NCBI GenBank assembly: GCA_937894795.1
Contig: CALCQV010000046.1
Location: 1 to 13,919, forward strand
Origin: an uncultured Bacteroidales bacterium
GTDB lineage: Bacteria > Bacteroidota > Bacteroidia > Bacteroidales > Lentimicrobiaceae
Reading direction: 5' to 3'
Length of the DNA stretch: 13,919 bases
Below, piece by piece: positions 1 through 6,220 of this stretch; within the stretch, counting starts at the first letter, position 1, and every line of letters starts with the position of its first letter. The position numbers and the translations under genes are program-made. The notes under the pieces were generated by a model. That model was not told the DNA's origin and did not search any database. It was given only the letters and a program-made list of their open reading frames with translations.

Positions 1-188
1 TCTAAAATGATATCGGGATATTTTTCAGTAAAAAGCAGGTTGCACCACCTCCTGAAAAGTTCCAATTCATCATCCTGAAGTTTTCTTTTTGTCTTTTCAA
101 GCTCTTTCCTGAACAAATCACGACTAAAGCTTACCTTTTCCAGAATCATCTTGGAATATTCCATCATTTCAATTGATTTTGCAGTCAT
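1..188 (-). CDS. Small charged protein of unknown function (partial, 3' end beyond window)
   Basis: Reading the minus strand from an ATG at 188 gives 62 uninterrupted codons to the window edge, beginning MTAKSIEMMEYSKMILEKVS. The product is rich in Lys, Glu and Asp and looks mostly alpha-helical, with a short stretch ending in RRWCNLLFTEKYPDIIL. I see no signal peptide, membrane segment or catalytic motif. An AGAAGAA tract lies just upstream of the ATG. It lies 117 bases downstream of the proline dehydrogenase gene on the same strand, so the two could be co-transcribed, but the gap is long and holds AT-rich sequence. It resembles short conserved hypothetical proteins that I recall from other Bacteroidota, and I cannot assign a function. 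The call as a real gene rests on the open frame, codon use and charge pattern. Confidence 0.6.
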   Translation of the reverse strand, partial: MTAKSIEMMEYSKMILEKVSFSRDLFRKELEKTKRKLQDDELELFRRWCNLLFTEKYPDIIL

Positions 189-305
189 TTCTTCTAGCTT
201 TAAGAGTTAGTCCAATTTGTATTATAACGCTGCAATTCCATTGATGTTTTACTCCGATATTAATTTAACAATTATTATAAAATAATATTAATCAGCCAGA
301 TAGCT

Positions 306-1478
306 TTACCGGACAGTCTTTCTTCGCTTTATTTCTTTTTCTATCAGATTGAGTTCTCTGGTGGTTTGTCCGGCAATGGCAGTATTTTCCTCAGCCCGCC
401 TCAAAAGATATGGCATAACTGACTTTACGGGACCATAAGGAACATATTTTGATACATTGAAGCCTTGATGCGCCATATTAAAGCTAATATGATCGCTCAT
501 TCCGTAAAGTTGAGCAGTCCAAATCCTCTTGTCGTTTTTATCGAGTTTTCTTTTCTCAATCTCTTTAACTAGCAGCAGGTTGCTCTCTTCATTGTGGGTG
601 CCTGAAAATATTTCAGTAACATCTATGTTATCAAGTGAAACCATCAAGGCTGTATTGTATGAATTATCGGTCTCTTCCTTCGTTTGGCATATCGGTGAAG
701 GATAGCCTTTCTGCATTGCCCTGGCTCTTTCTCTTTCCATATATGCACCCCTCACAAACTTGACTCCGAGAAAGTAGTTGCCTTTTCTTGCTTTTTCAAT
801 GCTTTCTTTTAGAAATTGTACCCTGTCATGCCTATACATCTGAAGGGTATTGTAAACAATAGCCCTCTTTTTATTGTATTTCTGCATCATATTCTCAACC
901 GTCTCATCCACAAGATATTGATACCATGTTTCCTCGGCGTCAATCAGTATTGGAACGTTCAATTCGTAAGCTCTCTTGCAAAGGATTTCAACTTTTTCCC
1001 GGAAATCAAGATAATGCTTGTACATTATATCATCCAAAGGTTTCGCCTCATTCGCATTTTCAAATAAGTGCGGAGAGGCAAATGCTGTTGGTTTAAATAC
1101 AGCAAATGGAATGAAAGGATTTGAAGCTGCATTTTCAATGGTACGCAATGTTTCTTCAAGGGTCCTGTTCATGCCTTCAGGGGTTGTATTCCCTTCCACT
1201 GAGTAATCCAGAATGGTATGGACATTGAATTCTTTAAGTTTCTCAACTGATGGCAGGCAGTTCTCAATGGTCTTGCCTCCAACAAATTGTTTATAAATGG
1301 TTGCTTCAATTATCCATGCAACGGGCAGATGAAGCCTCATTGCTGTTGTAAAAAGAGTACTCCCTGTTTTAACCAATGTATTATTTTTCATAATTCGGAA
1401 CAGGTAAAATGCACTTTTTAGCTCTTTGTTTGTTTTGCTAATGAAAGCAATTTTTGTGTCGTATATATTAAGTTCCAT
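306..1478 (-). CDS. Proline dehydrogenase (monofunctional PRODH, FAD-dependent)
   Basis: This enzyme oxidises L-proline to delta-1-pyrroline-5-carboxylate with FAD as cofactor and passes electrons to the respiratory quinone pool; it is the first step of proline catabolism. The 390 residues cover a complete PRODH TIM barrel. Visible motifs are LDYSVEG (90-96), KPT (129-131), DAEETW (180-185), YNTLQMYR (209-216), GVKFVRGAYMERERA (238-252), GTHN (293-296), QLYGMSDH (323-330), and the C-terminal YVPYGPV (345-351) followed by RRAEEN (360-365). By analogy with the E. coli PutA active site (Lys329, Asp370, Tyr540, Arg555, Arg556), K129, D180, Y345, R360 and R361 are the likely substrate-contact residues; the Tyr-to-Arg spacing of 15 matches. 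There is no P5C dehydrogenase domain and none is encoded in the window, so the second step must come from elsewhere. It is divergent from aroB across 109 bases, with a perfect -7 element on its side. Confidence 0.96.
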   Translation of the reverse strand: MELNIYDTKIAFISKTNKELKSAFYLFRIMKNNTLVKTGSTLFTTAMRLHLPVAWIIEATIYKQFVGGKTIENCLPSVEKLKEFNVHTILDYSVEGNTTPEGMNRTLEETLRTIENAASNPFIPFAVFKPTAFASPHLFENANEAKPLDDIMYKHYLDFREKVEILCKRAYELNVPILIDAEETWYQYLVDETVENMMQKYNKKRAIVYNTLQMYRHDRVQFLKESIEKARKGNYFLGVKFVRGAYMERERARAMQKGYPSPICQTKEETDNSYNTALMVSLDNIDVTEIFSGTHNEESNLLLVKEIEKRKLDKNDKRIWTAQLYGMSDHISFNMAHQGFNVSKYVPYGPVKSVMPYLLRRAEENTAIAGQTTRELNLIEKEIKRRKTVR

Positions 1479-1505
1479 GTTTCAGTGAGTCTTGATTTGT
1501 TTGCT

Positions 1506-1513
1506 CAAATATA
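1506..1513 (-). promoter_or_regulatory. Candidate -7 promoter element for proline dehydrogenase
   Basis: On the minus strand these bases read TATATTTG, a perfect match to the Bacteroidota -7 consensus TAnnTTTG, 27 bases upstream of the proline dehydrogenase ATG. No good TTG -33 element sits at the usual 19-21 base spacing, so the call rests on the -7 box and its position alone. Confidence 0.4.
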
Positions 1514-1524
1514 ACAATTGTTGA

Positions 1525-1554
1525 TTGTCCCTTCTTTAACGATGTATAAATTTA
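1525..1554 (+). promoter_or_regulatory. Candidate promoter for aroB (TTG-N19-TAAATTTA)
   Basis: A TTG at 1525-1527 is followed after 19 bases by TAAATTTA at 1547-1554, one mismatch from the Bacteroidota -7 consensus TAnnTTTG. The start codon of aroB lies 33 bases further on, allowing a short AT-rich leader. The region is AT-rich throughout, so a chance match is possible. Confidence 0.35.
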
Positions 1555-1587
1555 ATTATTTTCGTAAAATAATGTCATTCCTCGACT

Positions 1588-2691
1588 ATGGTGAAAAGAT
1601 TAAGAACTCTTGAAATTGCAGGAAGTCCTTTGTACCTTGGGCAGCAATCCCTTGCTGAGCTTTCAGGCCAATTGGAAACAACACTCAGGAACCGGCAGAG
1701 TATTTTTATTCTGGCTGATAAAAATACGGCGCAACATTGCCTTCCTCCTCTTTTAGAGCAAATTCCGGCTCTCGGCAAAGCATGTCGAATCATCATCGAA
1801 CCCGGTGAAGATCATAAAACAATCCAAACCTGTGAGATTATCTGGCATAAGCTTGCGGTGCTTGGGGCAAACAGGAATTCATTGATGATAAACCTTGGCG
1901 GAGGTGTTGTGTCTGATATCGGTGGCTTCGCAGCTTCTACTTTCCACAGGGGGATGTCGTATATTAATATTCCAACTACACTCATGTCAATGATTGATGC
2001 CGGTATTGGTGGCAAAACGGGTGTTGACCTTGCTTCCCTGAAAAATATTGTAGGGCTGTTTGCAAATCCCCTGGGTGTTTATGTGTGGCCTGATTTCCTT
2101 AAAACACTGCCCCATAGGTATATGCTATCAGGCTATGCTGAGATGTTGAAACACGCCCTGATAGCTGATAACGAATTCTGGAAGAAATTATCGAAAATGC
2201 CCATGGCCTTAGTAAGCAGTTGGGATGAAATAATTTACCATGCGGCTCTTATCAAATGTAAAATTGTTAATAGTGATCCATTTGAAAAAGGAGCACGCCA
2301 GTTACTGAACTTCGGACATACCCTTGGCCATGCCTTTGAAACCTATTCACTACGTCACGATGAGTCTCCCTTAAGTCATGGCGAGGCTGTTGCCATGGGC
2401 ATAATCTGTGAATCATATATTTCTTATAGATTGTTGGGATTATCTCTCCAACAAAGAGATGAGGTGATTTCCAATATACTGCTGAACTTTGAATTTTACC
2501 ATATTGATACAACGGCCATTGATGAATTGGCCGAGATTACCATCTACGATAAAAAGAACAGGGATGGCAATGTGATCCTCACCTTGCTGAAGGAAATAGG
2601 GAAAGCCGTTGATGGCCATAAATGCGAAACATCCCTGATCCGCGAATGTCTGTTCCGGTATACTGATTTTAAAAAACAAACCCAAAAGTGA
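1588..2691 (+). CDS. aroB: 3-Dehydroquinate synthase
   Basis: Converts DAHP (3-deoxy-D-arabino-heptulosonate 7-phosphate) to 3-dehydroquinate, the second step of the shikimate pathway, in the cytoplasm with NAD and a divalent metal. The 367 residues match the usual length. The NAD-binding half shows EPGEDHKT (71-78) and GGGVVSDIGGFAAST (104-118), followed by GIGGKTGVD (139-147). The metal-binding half shows YAEMLKH (183-189), FGHTLGHAFE (242-251) and LSHGEAVAMG (262-271). By analogy with the Aspergillus enzyme (Glu194, His271, His287), the ligands should be E185, H248 and H264; the 16-residue spacing of the two histidines agrees. A DKKNRDG motif (321-327) supplies the conserved C-terminal lysines. 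All key residues are present, so it should be active. The last codons overlap the aroA start by 4 bases, implying an aroB-aroA operon with translational coupling. Confidence 0.97.
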   Translation: MVKRLRTLEIAGSPLYLGQQSLAELSGQLETTLRNRQSIFILADKNTAQHCLPPLLEQIPALGKACRIIIEPGEDHKTIQTCEIIWHKLAVLGANRNSLMINLGGGVVSDIGGFAASTFHRGMSYINIPTTLMSMIDAGIGGKTGVDLASLKNIVGLFANPLGVYVWPDFLKTLPHRYMLSGYAEMLKHALIADNEFWKKLSKMPMALVSSWDEIIYHAALIKCKIVNSDPFEKGARQLLNFGHTLGHAFETYSLRHDESPLSHGEAVAMGIICESYISYRLLGLSLQQRDEVISNILLNFEFYHIDTTAIDELAEITIYDKKNRDGNVILTLLKEIGKAVDGHKCETSLIRECLFRYTDFKKQTQK

Positions 2692-3971
2692 ATCAACTTA
2701 CTATCAAAGCGCCAACGTTGATCAACAATGGTCCGGTCAACCTGCCTTTATCCAAGAGCATAGCCAACAGGATGCTGATTATTGGTTATCTCTCGGGCAA
2801 TGAGGACTCCGTACAAATTCCTGAATGCGATGACTCGCTCACTATGAAAGAGTTACTTCGAAAGCTGCGCAGGAATAGCTACGCTGCCCAGTTCCTGAGC
2901 AGCGAAATGAATTTTCATGATAACAGTTTCAATACCGATGATGCAGGTACGGTATTCAGATTCATGAGTGCCCTTCTCGCCATAACTCCAGGAACTGCTT
3001 TACTCACCGGTTCCGCCAGAATGTTGGAGAGACCATGTGGACCCCTGATTGATGCCCTTGTATCACTGGGTGCTAAATGTACATATAAAGGGAAACTGGG
3101 TTACCCTCCGGTGCTTTTTGAAGGAAGAAAATTACAGGGTGGCAGCGTTTTTATTAATGCTTCGGTGAGCAGTCAGTTTATCTCTGCTCTGATGATGATT
3201 GCACCATTGATGCCCAAAGGCCTTAAAATTCAACTCAAGGGTAATGCAGTCTCCCAGCCCTATATTCATCTTACCGCTGAATTAATGCGGATTAATGGTA
3301 TTAATGTATCTGTAGAGGAGACAACTGTAACTATTGAACCGGGAACATACAAATTTGCAGAGGGTATCCGGGAGGCCGACTGGTCAGCAGCATCTTATTG
3401 GTATACATTGGCGGCTCTGTTACCCGCGGGATCCTTACATAAATTGCCCATAGTCCTGAAAGGCCTGAAGTCAGAATCATTACAGGGTGATCACCATGTT
3501 GCAGAGATATTCAGGCAACTGGGCGTTGAATCAGTCTGGCTGAATGGTGATCTGCTCCTAACAAGAGCAGGAAGCCCTAACAATAAGATTGATGTGAATC
3601 TTAACGGACAGCCTGATCTTGCTCCTGCGCTTGCCGTGGCCTGTGCCGGAATGCAGGTGGAAGCAACCATAAGAGGGCTTGAAACATTGGTAATCAAAGA
3701 GAGTAACCGCCTTGAGTCAATCAAGTCAGAGTTGAAGAAACGGGGGTATGTCTGCACTATTGAGTCAAATAATACGCTTCACATCCATAAAGGCATGATC
3801 GCACCAACCGGCAATGTCATCGACACTTACAATGATCACAGAATTGCTATGGCAATTTCAATGCTCTCGCTCACTTCCGGCCCCCTCATAATCAATGATC
3901 CTGATGTAGTCAACAAGTCCTATCCTGAATTCTGGAACCATCTCATGGCAGCGGGTTTCTCCGTTCACTAA
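2688..3971 (+). CDS. aroA: 3-Phosphoshikimate 1-carboxyvinyltransferase (EPSP synthase)
   Basis: Transfers the enolpyruvyl group of PEP to shikimate 3-phosphate to give EPSP, the penultimate step before chorismate. The 427 residues form the complete two-domain inside-out barrel. Visible motifs are LPLSKSIANR (19-28), NTDDAGTVFR (82-91), LTGSARMLERP (106-116), SVSSQF (159-164), EADWSAASYW (229-238), QPDLAPALAV (308-317), KESNRL (337-342), YNDHRIAMA (381-389) and VNKSYPEFW (408-416). Matching these to the E. coli enzyme puts the active-site residues at K23, S24, R28, R91, R115, Q163, D310, E338, R341, R385 and K410, all conserved. The start is a GTG at 2688 sharing its last two bases with the TGA stop of aroB, which fixes the start and suggests coupled translation. 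No other shikimate-pathway genes are in the window. Confidence 0.96.
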   Translation: MNQLTIKAPTLINNGPVNLPLSKSIANRMLIIGYLSGNEDSVQIPECDDSLTMKELLRKLRRNSYAAQFLSSEMNFHDNSFNTDDAGTVFRFMSALLAITPGTALLTGSARMLERPCGPLIDALVSLGAKCTYKGKLGYPPVLFEGRKLQGGSVFINASVSSQFISALMMIAPLMPKGLKIQLKGNAVSQPYIHLTAELMRINGINVSVEETTVTIEPGTYKFAEGIREADWSAASYWYTLAALLPAGSLHKLPIVLKGLKSESLQGDHHVAEIFRQLGVESVWLNGDLLLTRAGSPNNKIDVNLNGQPDLAPALAVACAGMQVEATIRGLETLVIKESNRLESIKSELKKRGYVCTIESNNTLHIHKGMIAPTGNVIDTYNDHRIAMAISMLSLTSGPLIINDPDVVNKSYPEFWNHLMAAGFSVH

Positions 3972-4027
3972 TAATCATTGCCTGAATGCATCTGTCAGAA
4001 ATGACGCTTAAATTATAATTTGGTAAT

Positions 4028-4057
4028 TTGAAGTATCATTTTATTATTGTAGGTTTG
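4028..4057 (+). promoter_or_regulatory. Bacteroidota-type promoter (TTG-N19-TAGGTTTG) for the LutA-like gene
   Basis: TTG at 4028-4030, a 19-base spacer, then TAGGTTTG at 4050-4057 give full matches to the -33 TTG and -7 TAnnTTTG consensus at the preferred spacing. The ATG of the (Fe-S)-binding protein follows 19 bases later, implying a very short leader with no Shine-Dalgarno sequence. This suggests the gene is transcribed independently of aroBA, although no intrinsic terminator is visible after aroA. Confidence 0.6.
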
Positions 4058-4076
4058 TTCCAATTTTGGACCATTC

Positions 4077-4796
4077 ATGAAGGTAGATATTTTTATTCCC
4101 TGTTACATTGATCAGCTCTATCCTGAAACGGGTTTCAGTATGGTCAGGATCCTTGAAAAAGTGGGTGTTGATGTTAACTATAACAAGAATCAGACCTGTT
4201 GTGGCCAGATCTCATTTAAAGAGGGCTATTGGGATCATGCAAAATCAATAGGTGAGAAGTTCATTCGTGACTTCATTGGGAGCCAGGTTGTAGTGGCACC
4301 TTCCGTTTCTTGTGTCTCAATGGTGAGAAAGTACTACGATGAACTGTTCTATAATTCTGCATTGCATAATGAGTACCGGTTGCTCAAAAAAAACATCTTT
4401 GAAATATCTGACTTCCTTGTTAATAATTTGAATATAAGGGATCTGGGAGCTACCTTCAACCACAGGGTTACATTTCATGACAGTTGTACGGCATTGAGGG
4501 AATATGGTTTGAAGGATGAACCCCGCATATTATTGAGGAATGTCAGAGGGCTTGAGTTGACTGAAATGGAAAGAACCGATGTGTGTTGCGGATTTGGCGG
4601 TTTTTTCTCTGTCAGGAATGAAGCCATAGCCAATTCAATGGCAGCCGACAAGATTAACTATGCATTGGAAACAAAAGCTGAATATATAGTCTCCACCGAC
4701 GCCTCCTGTCTGATGTTTTTACAGGGTTATATTGATCAGCATAAGATACCCATTAAAACAATTCATCTGGTTGATGTACTTGCTTCGGGCTATTAA
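4077..4796 (+). CDS. LutA/YkgE-family (Fe-S)-binding protein, two CCG modules
   Basis: The 239 residues match LutA in length and layout. Two cysteine-rich CCG modules are visible: C9-X31-C41C42(G)-X36-C79 and C137-X32-C170C171(G)-X39-C211, with QTCCGQ (39-44), APSVSC (74-79), FHDSC (133-137) and VCCGFGGFF (169-177). In related proteins such as heterodisulfide reductase subunit B and LutA, these modules bind Fe-S clusters and act in electron transfer. LutA works with LutB and LutC in oxidising L-lactate to pyruvate. No lutB or lutC lies beside it: the next gene is a convergent lipoprotein and the previous one is aroA. It could be a detached Lut subunit or a stand-alone redox protein for another dehydrogenase. 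Family assignment is firm and physiological role is open. Its TAA stop overlaps the stop of the convergent gene by 4 bases. Confidence 0.9.
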   Translation: MKVDIFIPCYIDQLYPETGFSMVRILEKVGVDVNYNKNQTCCGQISFKEGYWDHAKSIGEKFIRDFIGSQVVVAPSVSCVSMVRKYYDELFYNSALHNEYRLLKKNIFEISDFLVNNLNIRDLGATFNHRVTFHDSCTALREYGLKDEPRILLRNVRGLELTEMERTDVCCGFGGFFSVRNEAIANSMAADKINYALETKAEYIVSTDASCLMFLQGYIDQHKIPIKTIHLVDVLASGY

Positions 4797-5482
4797 GGAC
4801 GGGTGGTGAATTTCCAGGTGTGGCCTAATGTATAATTTCCATTCTGATCCTTAGCTGCAACCTGCCAGTAATAATCCTGATTAAGTTGAAATCCGGTTTC
4901 TGTGGTTTCATACTGCTTTTCACCATCCACCATTGAATAATAATCAACATCGGGCCTGTGCAGTTTCATTGTGGCTTTACTCTTGCCAATCCATAAATCA
5001 TATGAGAGTGAATCACCCTCAGGATCGATACCTGATCTCCATTTAAAAATGATTGTCGGCTCCATCCATGTCTGCCATTCAGGAGGAGAAACCAATAAGG
5101 GAATTGAAGGTGGCAGGTTCTCTAAATCGTATACAATCACAACCATACCATGAGTGGTATCAGTCATATCTTTCGTATCCTTTACAACTAGTTTTGGGAA
5201 ATAAACGCCCTCATCCTGATAGCTGTATACTTCTGTTTTCTCAGCAGAGAAGGCTGTAAAATCATCATCGCCATTCCACGACCATTTCACTTCAAGTTTA
5301 TCTGTGGCGTCTTCCTTATCGCTCACAGCTGTAGCATCAAACTGAATGGGATCATTGGCTTCCGCACGCAGAGGTGAAATTGACATTACCGCCCTGGGTA
5401 TGTGGTTTTCCGTATTGTCATTATCTTTCCCACACCCTGAAAAGATGATGACTGCTGCTATGATTACTGTTAATTTATTCAT
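4793..5482 (-). CDS. Surface-exposed lipoprotein with PKD-like and FN3-like domains
   Basis: The 229-residue product starts with a short hydrophobic signal ending in the lipobox IFSGC, so Cys17 should be lipidated. The following residues GKDNDN resemble the K/D/E-rich lipoprotein export signal that sends Bacteroidota lipoproteins to the outer face of the outer membrane. Residues about 29-117 look like a PKD fold (VKWSWNGDDDF, then EGVYFPKLVVKDTKD). Residues about 124-229 look like the FN3-type domain common in Bacteroidota surface proteins (DPEGDSLSYDLWIG at 153-166, DYYWQVAAKDQNG at 203-215). No catalytic motif is visible, so a binding or structural role is the best inference. It converges on the LutA-like gene with overlapping stops and is divergent from the T9SS cargo genes, sharing a 207-base upstream region with them. 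Confidence 0.82.
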   Translation of the reverse strand: MNKLTVIIAAVIIFSGCGKDNDNTENHIPRAVMSISPLRAEANDPIQFDATAVSDKEDATDKLEVKWSWNGDDDFTAFSAEKTEVYSYQDEGVYFPKLVVKDTKDMTDTTHGMVVIVYDLENLPPSIPLLVSPPEWQTWMEPTIIFKWRSGIDPEGDSLSYDLWIGKSKATMKLHRPDVDYYSMVDGEKQYETTETGFQLNQDYYWQVAAKDQNGNYTLGHTWKFTTRP

Positions 5483-5594
5483 ACTTTAGAATCTAAGAGT
5501 TCTATAAGTTGCCGTAAAAGTAATAAAACGAAAAGATACGCGGCTTATTTTCGAAACTTATTTTAAATATCCCTCAAAGGTCTGAAGTTTTTTT

Positions 5595-5602
5595 TACATT
5601 TG
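5595..5602 (+). promoter_or_regulatory. Candidate -7 promoter element ahead of the T9SS cargo gene at 5690
   Basis: TACATTTG is a perfect match to the Bacteroidota -7 consensus TAnnTTTG, preceded by a run of eight T. No clear TTG lies 19-21 bases upstream. If used, it would give an untranslated leader of roughly 80 bases containing the short direct repeats at 5617-5675. I see no equally good element for the divergent lipoprotein gene. Confidence 0.35.
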
Positions 5603-5616
5603 TCCGGAACAACCAC

Positions 5617-5675
5617 CATCTTTTTTGTACTTTTATAGGTTAACTTGCTAATTTATAGGCTTTCATCTTTTTTGT
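5617..5675. repeat. Short direct repeats in the divergent intergenic region
   Basis: The 12-mer CATCTTTTTTGT occurs at 5617-5628 and again at 5664-5675, offset by 47 bases. Between the copies the 8-mer TTTATAGG occurs at 5632-5639 and 5652-5659, offset by 20 bases. Together they fill most of the stretch just before the 5690 start. They could be regulator sites, or chance in T-rich sequence. Confidence 0.4.
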
Positions 5676-5689
5676 CAAAATAGTAAAAA

Positions 5690-6076
5690 ATGAAATCGTT
5701 AAAACTCTACCCTTCTCTTATTGTCATTTTCATAAACCTGTTGCTCATACTGGTGCCGGGTTTGGCTTATTCCCAAATACCAACGGTTCAAGATTGCCTT
5801 GGCGCAATTCCAGTATGTCAGGATACATATGTTCAACCAATCGTATATGGTGGACAGGGTGCTTATCCAAACGAAATCAACGATAACCAGACATGTCCGA
5901 GAAGCTGTATGGATGGTGAGACCAACTCAATATGGTATGTTATATCAGTTAAAACCGGTGGCTTACTTCGTTTTGTTATTTCTCCTGTTGTAGCCAGTGA
6001 TGATTATGATTGGGCAGTATATAATCTGAATGATTACGAGTGCAGCGACATTTATGATAATGCCATTTTCATGTAA
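5690..6076 (+). CDS. N-terminal fragment of the interrupted T9SS cargo protein
   Basis: This 128-residue product is what would be translated before the TAA at 6074. It begins with a typical signal peptide: KSLK, then a hydrophobic stretch through about residue 25, with likely cleavage at AYS-Q around residue 28. Then comes the start of a cysteine-containing domain: DCLGAIPVC (36-44), a further Cys pair near CPRSC, NSIWYVISV and DDYDWAVYNL. This pattern is common at the N-terminus of large Bacteroidota secreted proteins with T9SS signals. On its own the fragment lacks half of that domain and any sorting signal, so it would probably be exported to the periplasm as a misfolded stub. Confidence 0.6.
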   Translation: MKSLKLYPSLIVIFINLLLILVPGLAYSQIPTVQDCLGAIPVCQDTYVQPIVYGGQGAYPNEINDNQTCPRSCMDGETNSIWYVISVKTGGLLRFVISPVVASDDYDWAVYNLNDYECSDIYDNAIFM

Positions 6077-6220
6077 TCAAGCTGCAATGCAGCCGGCGGA
6101 GCCGGTTATCATGGAGCAACAGGAATTAGTTCACTAAATGGAGGTGAGTCAAATTGCAATGGTGGCGGTCCTACCAACAAATGGAATGCTGATCTATCTG
6201 TTCAGGCGGGTGATACGTAT

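Noticed and set aside
816..1206. Plus-strand open frames opposite proline dehydrogenase
   Set aside because: They lie antisense to a well-conserved enzyme, have no recognisable motifs or leader signals, and look like shadows of the real gene.
3972..4076. Intrinsic terminator between aroA and the LutA-like gene
   Set aside because: I found no GC-rich stem followed by a T-run there; only the promoter for the downstream gene is supportable.
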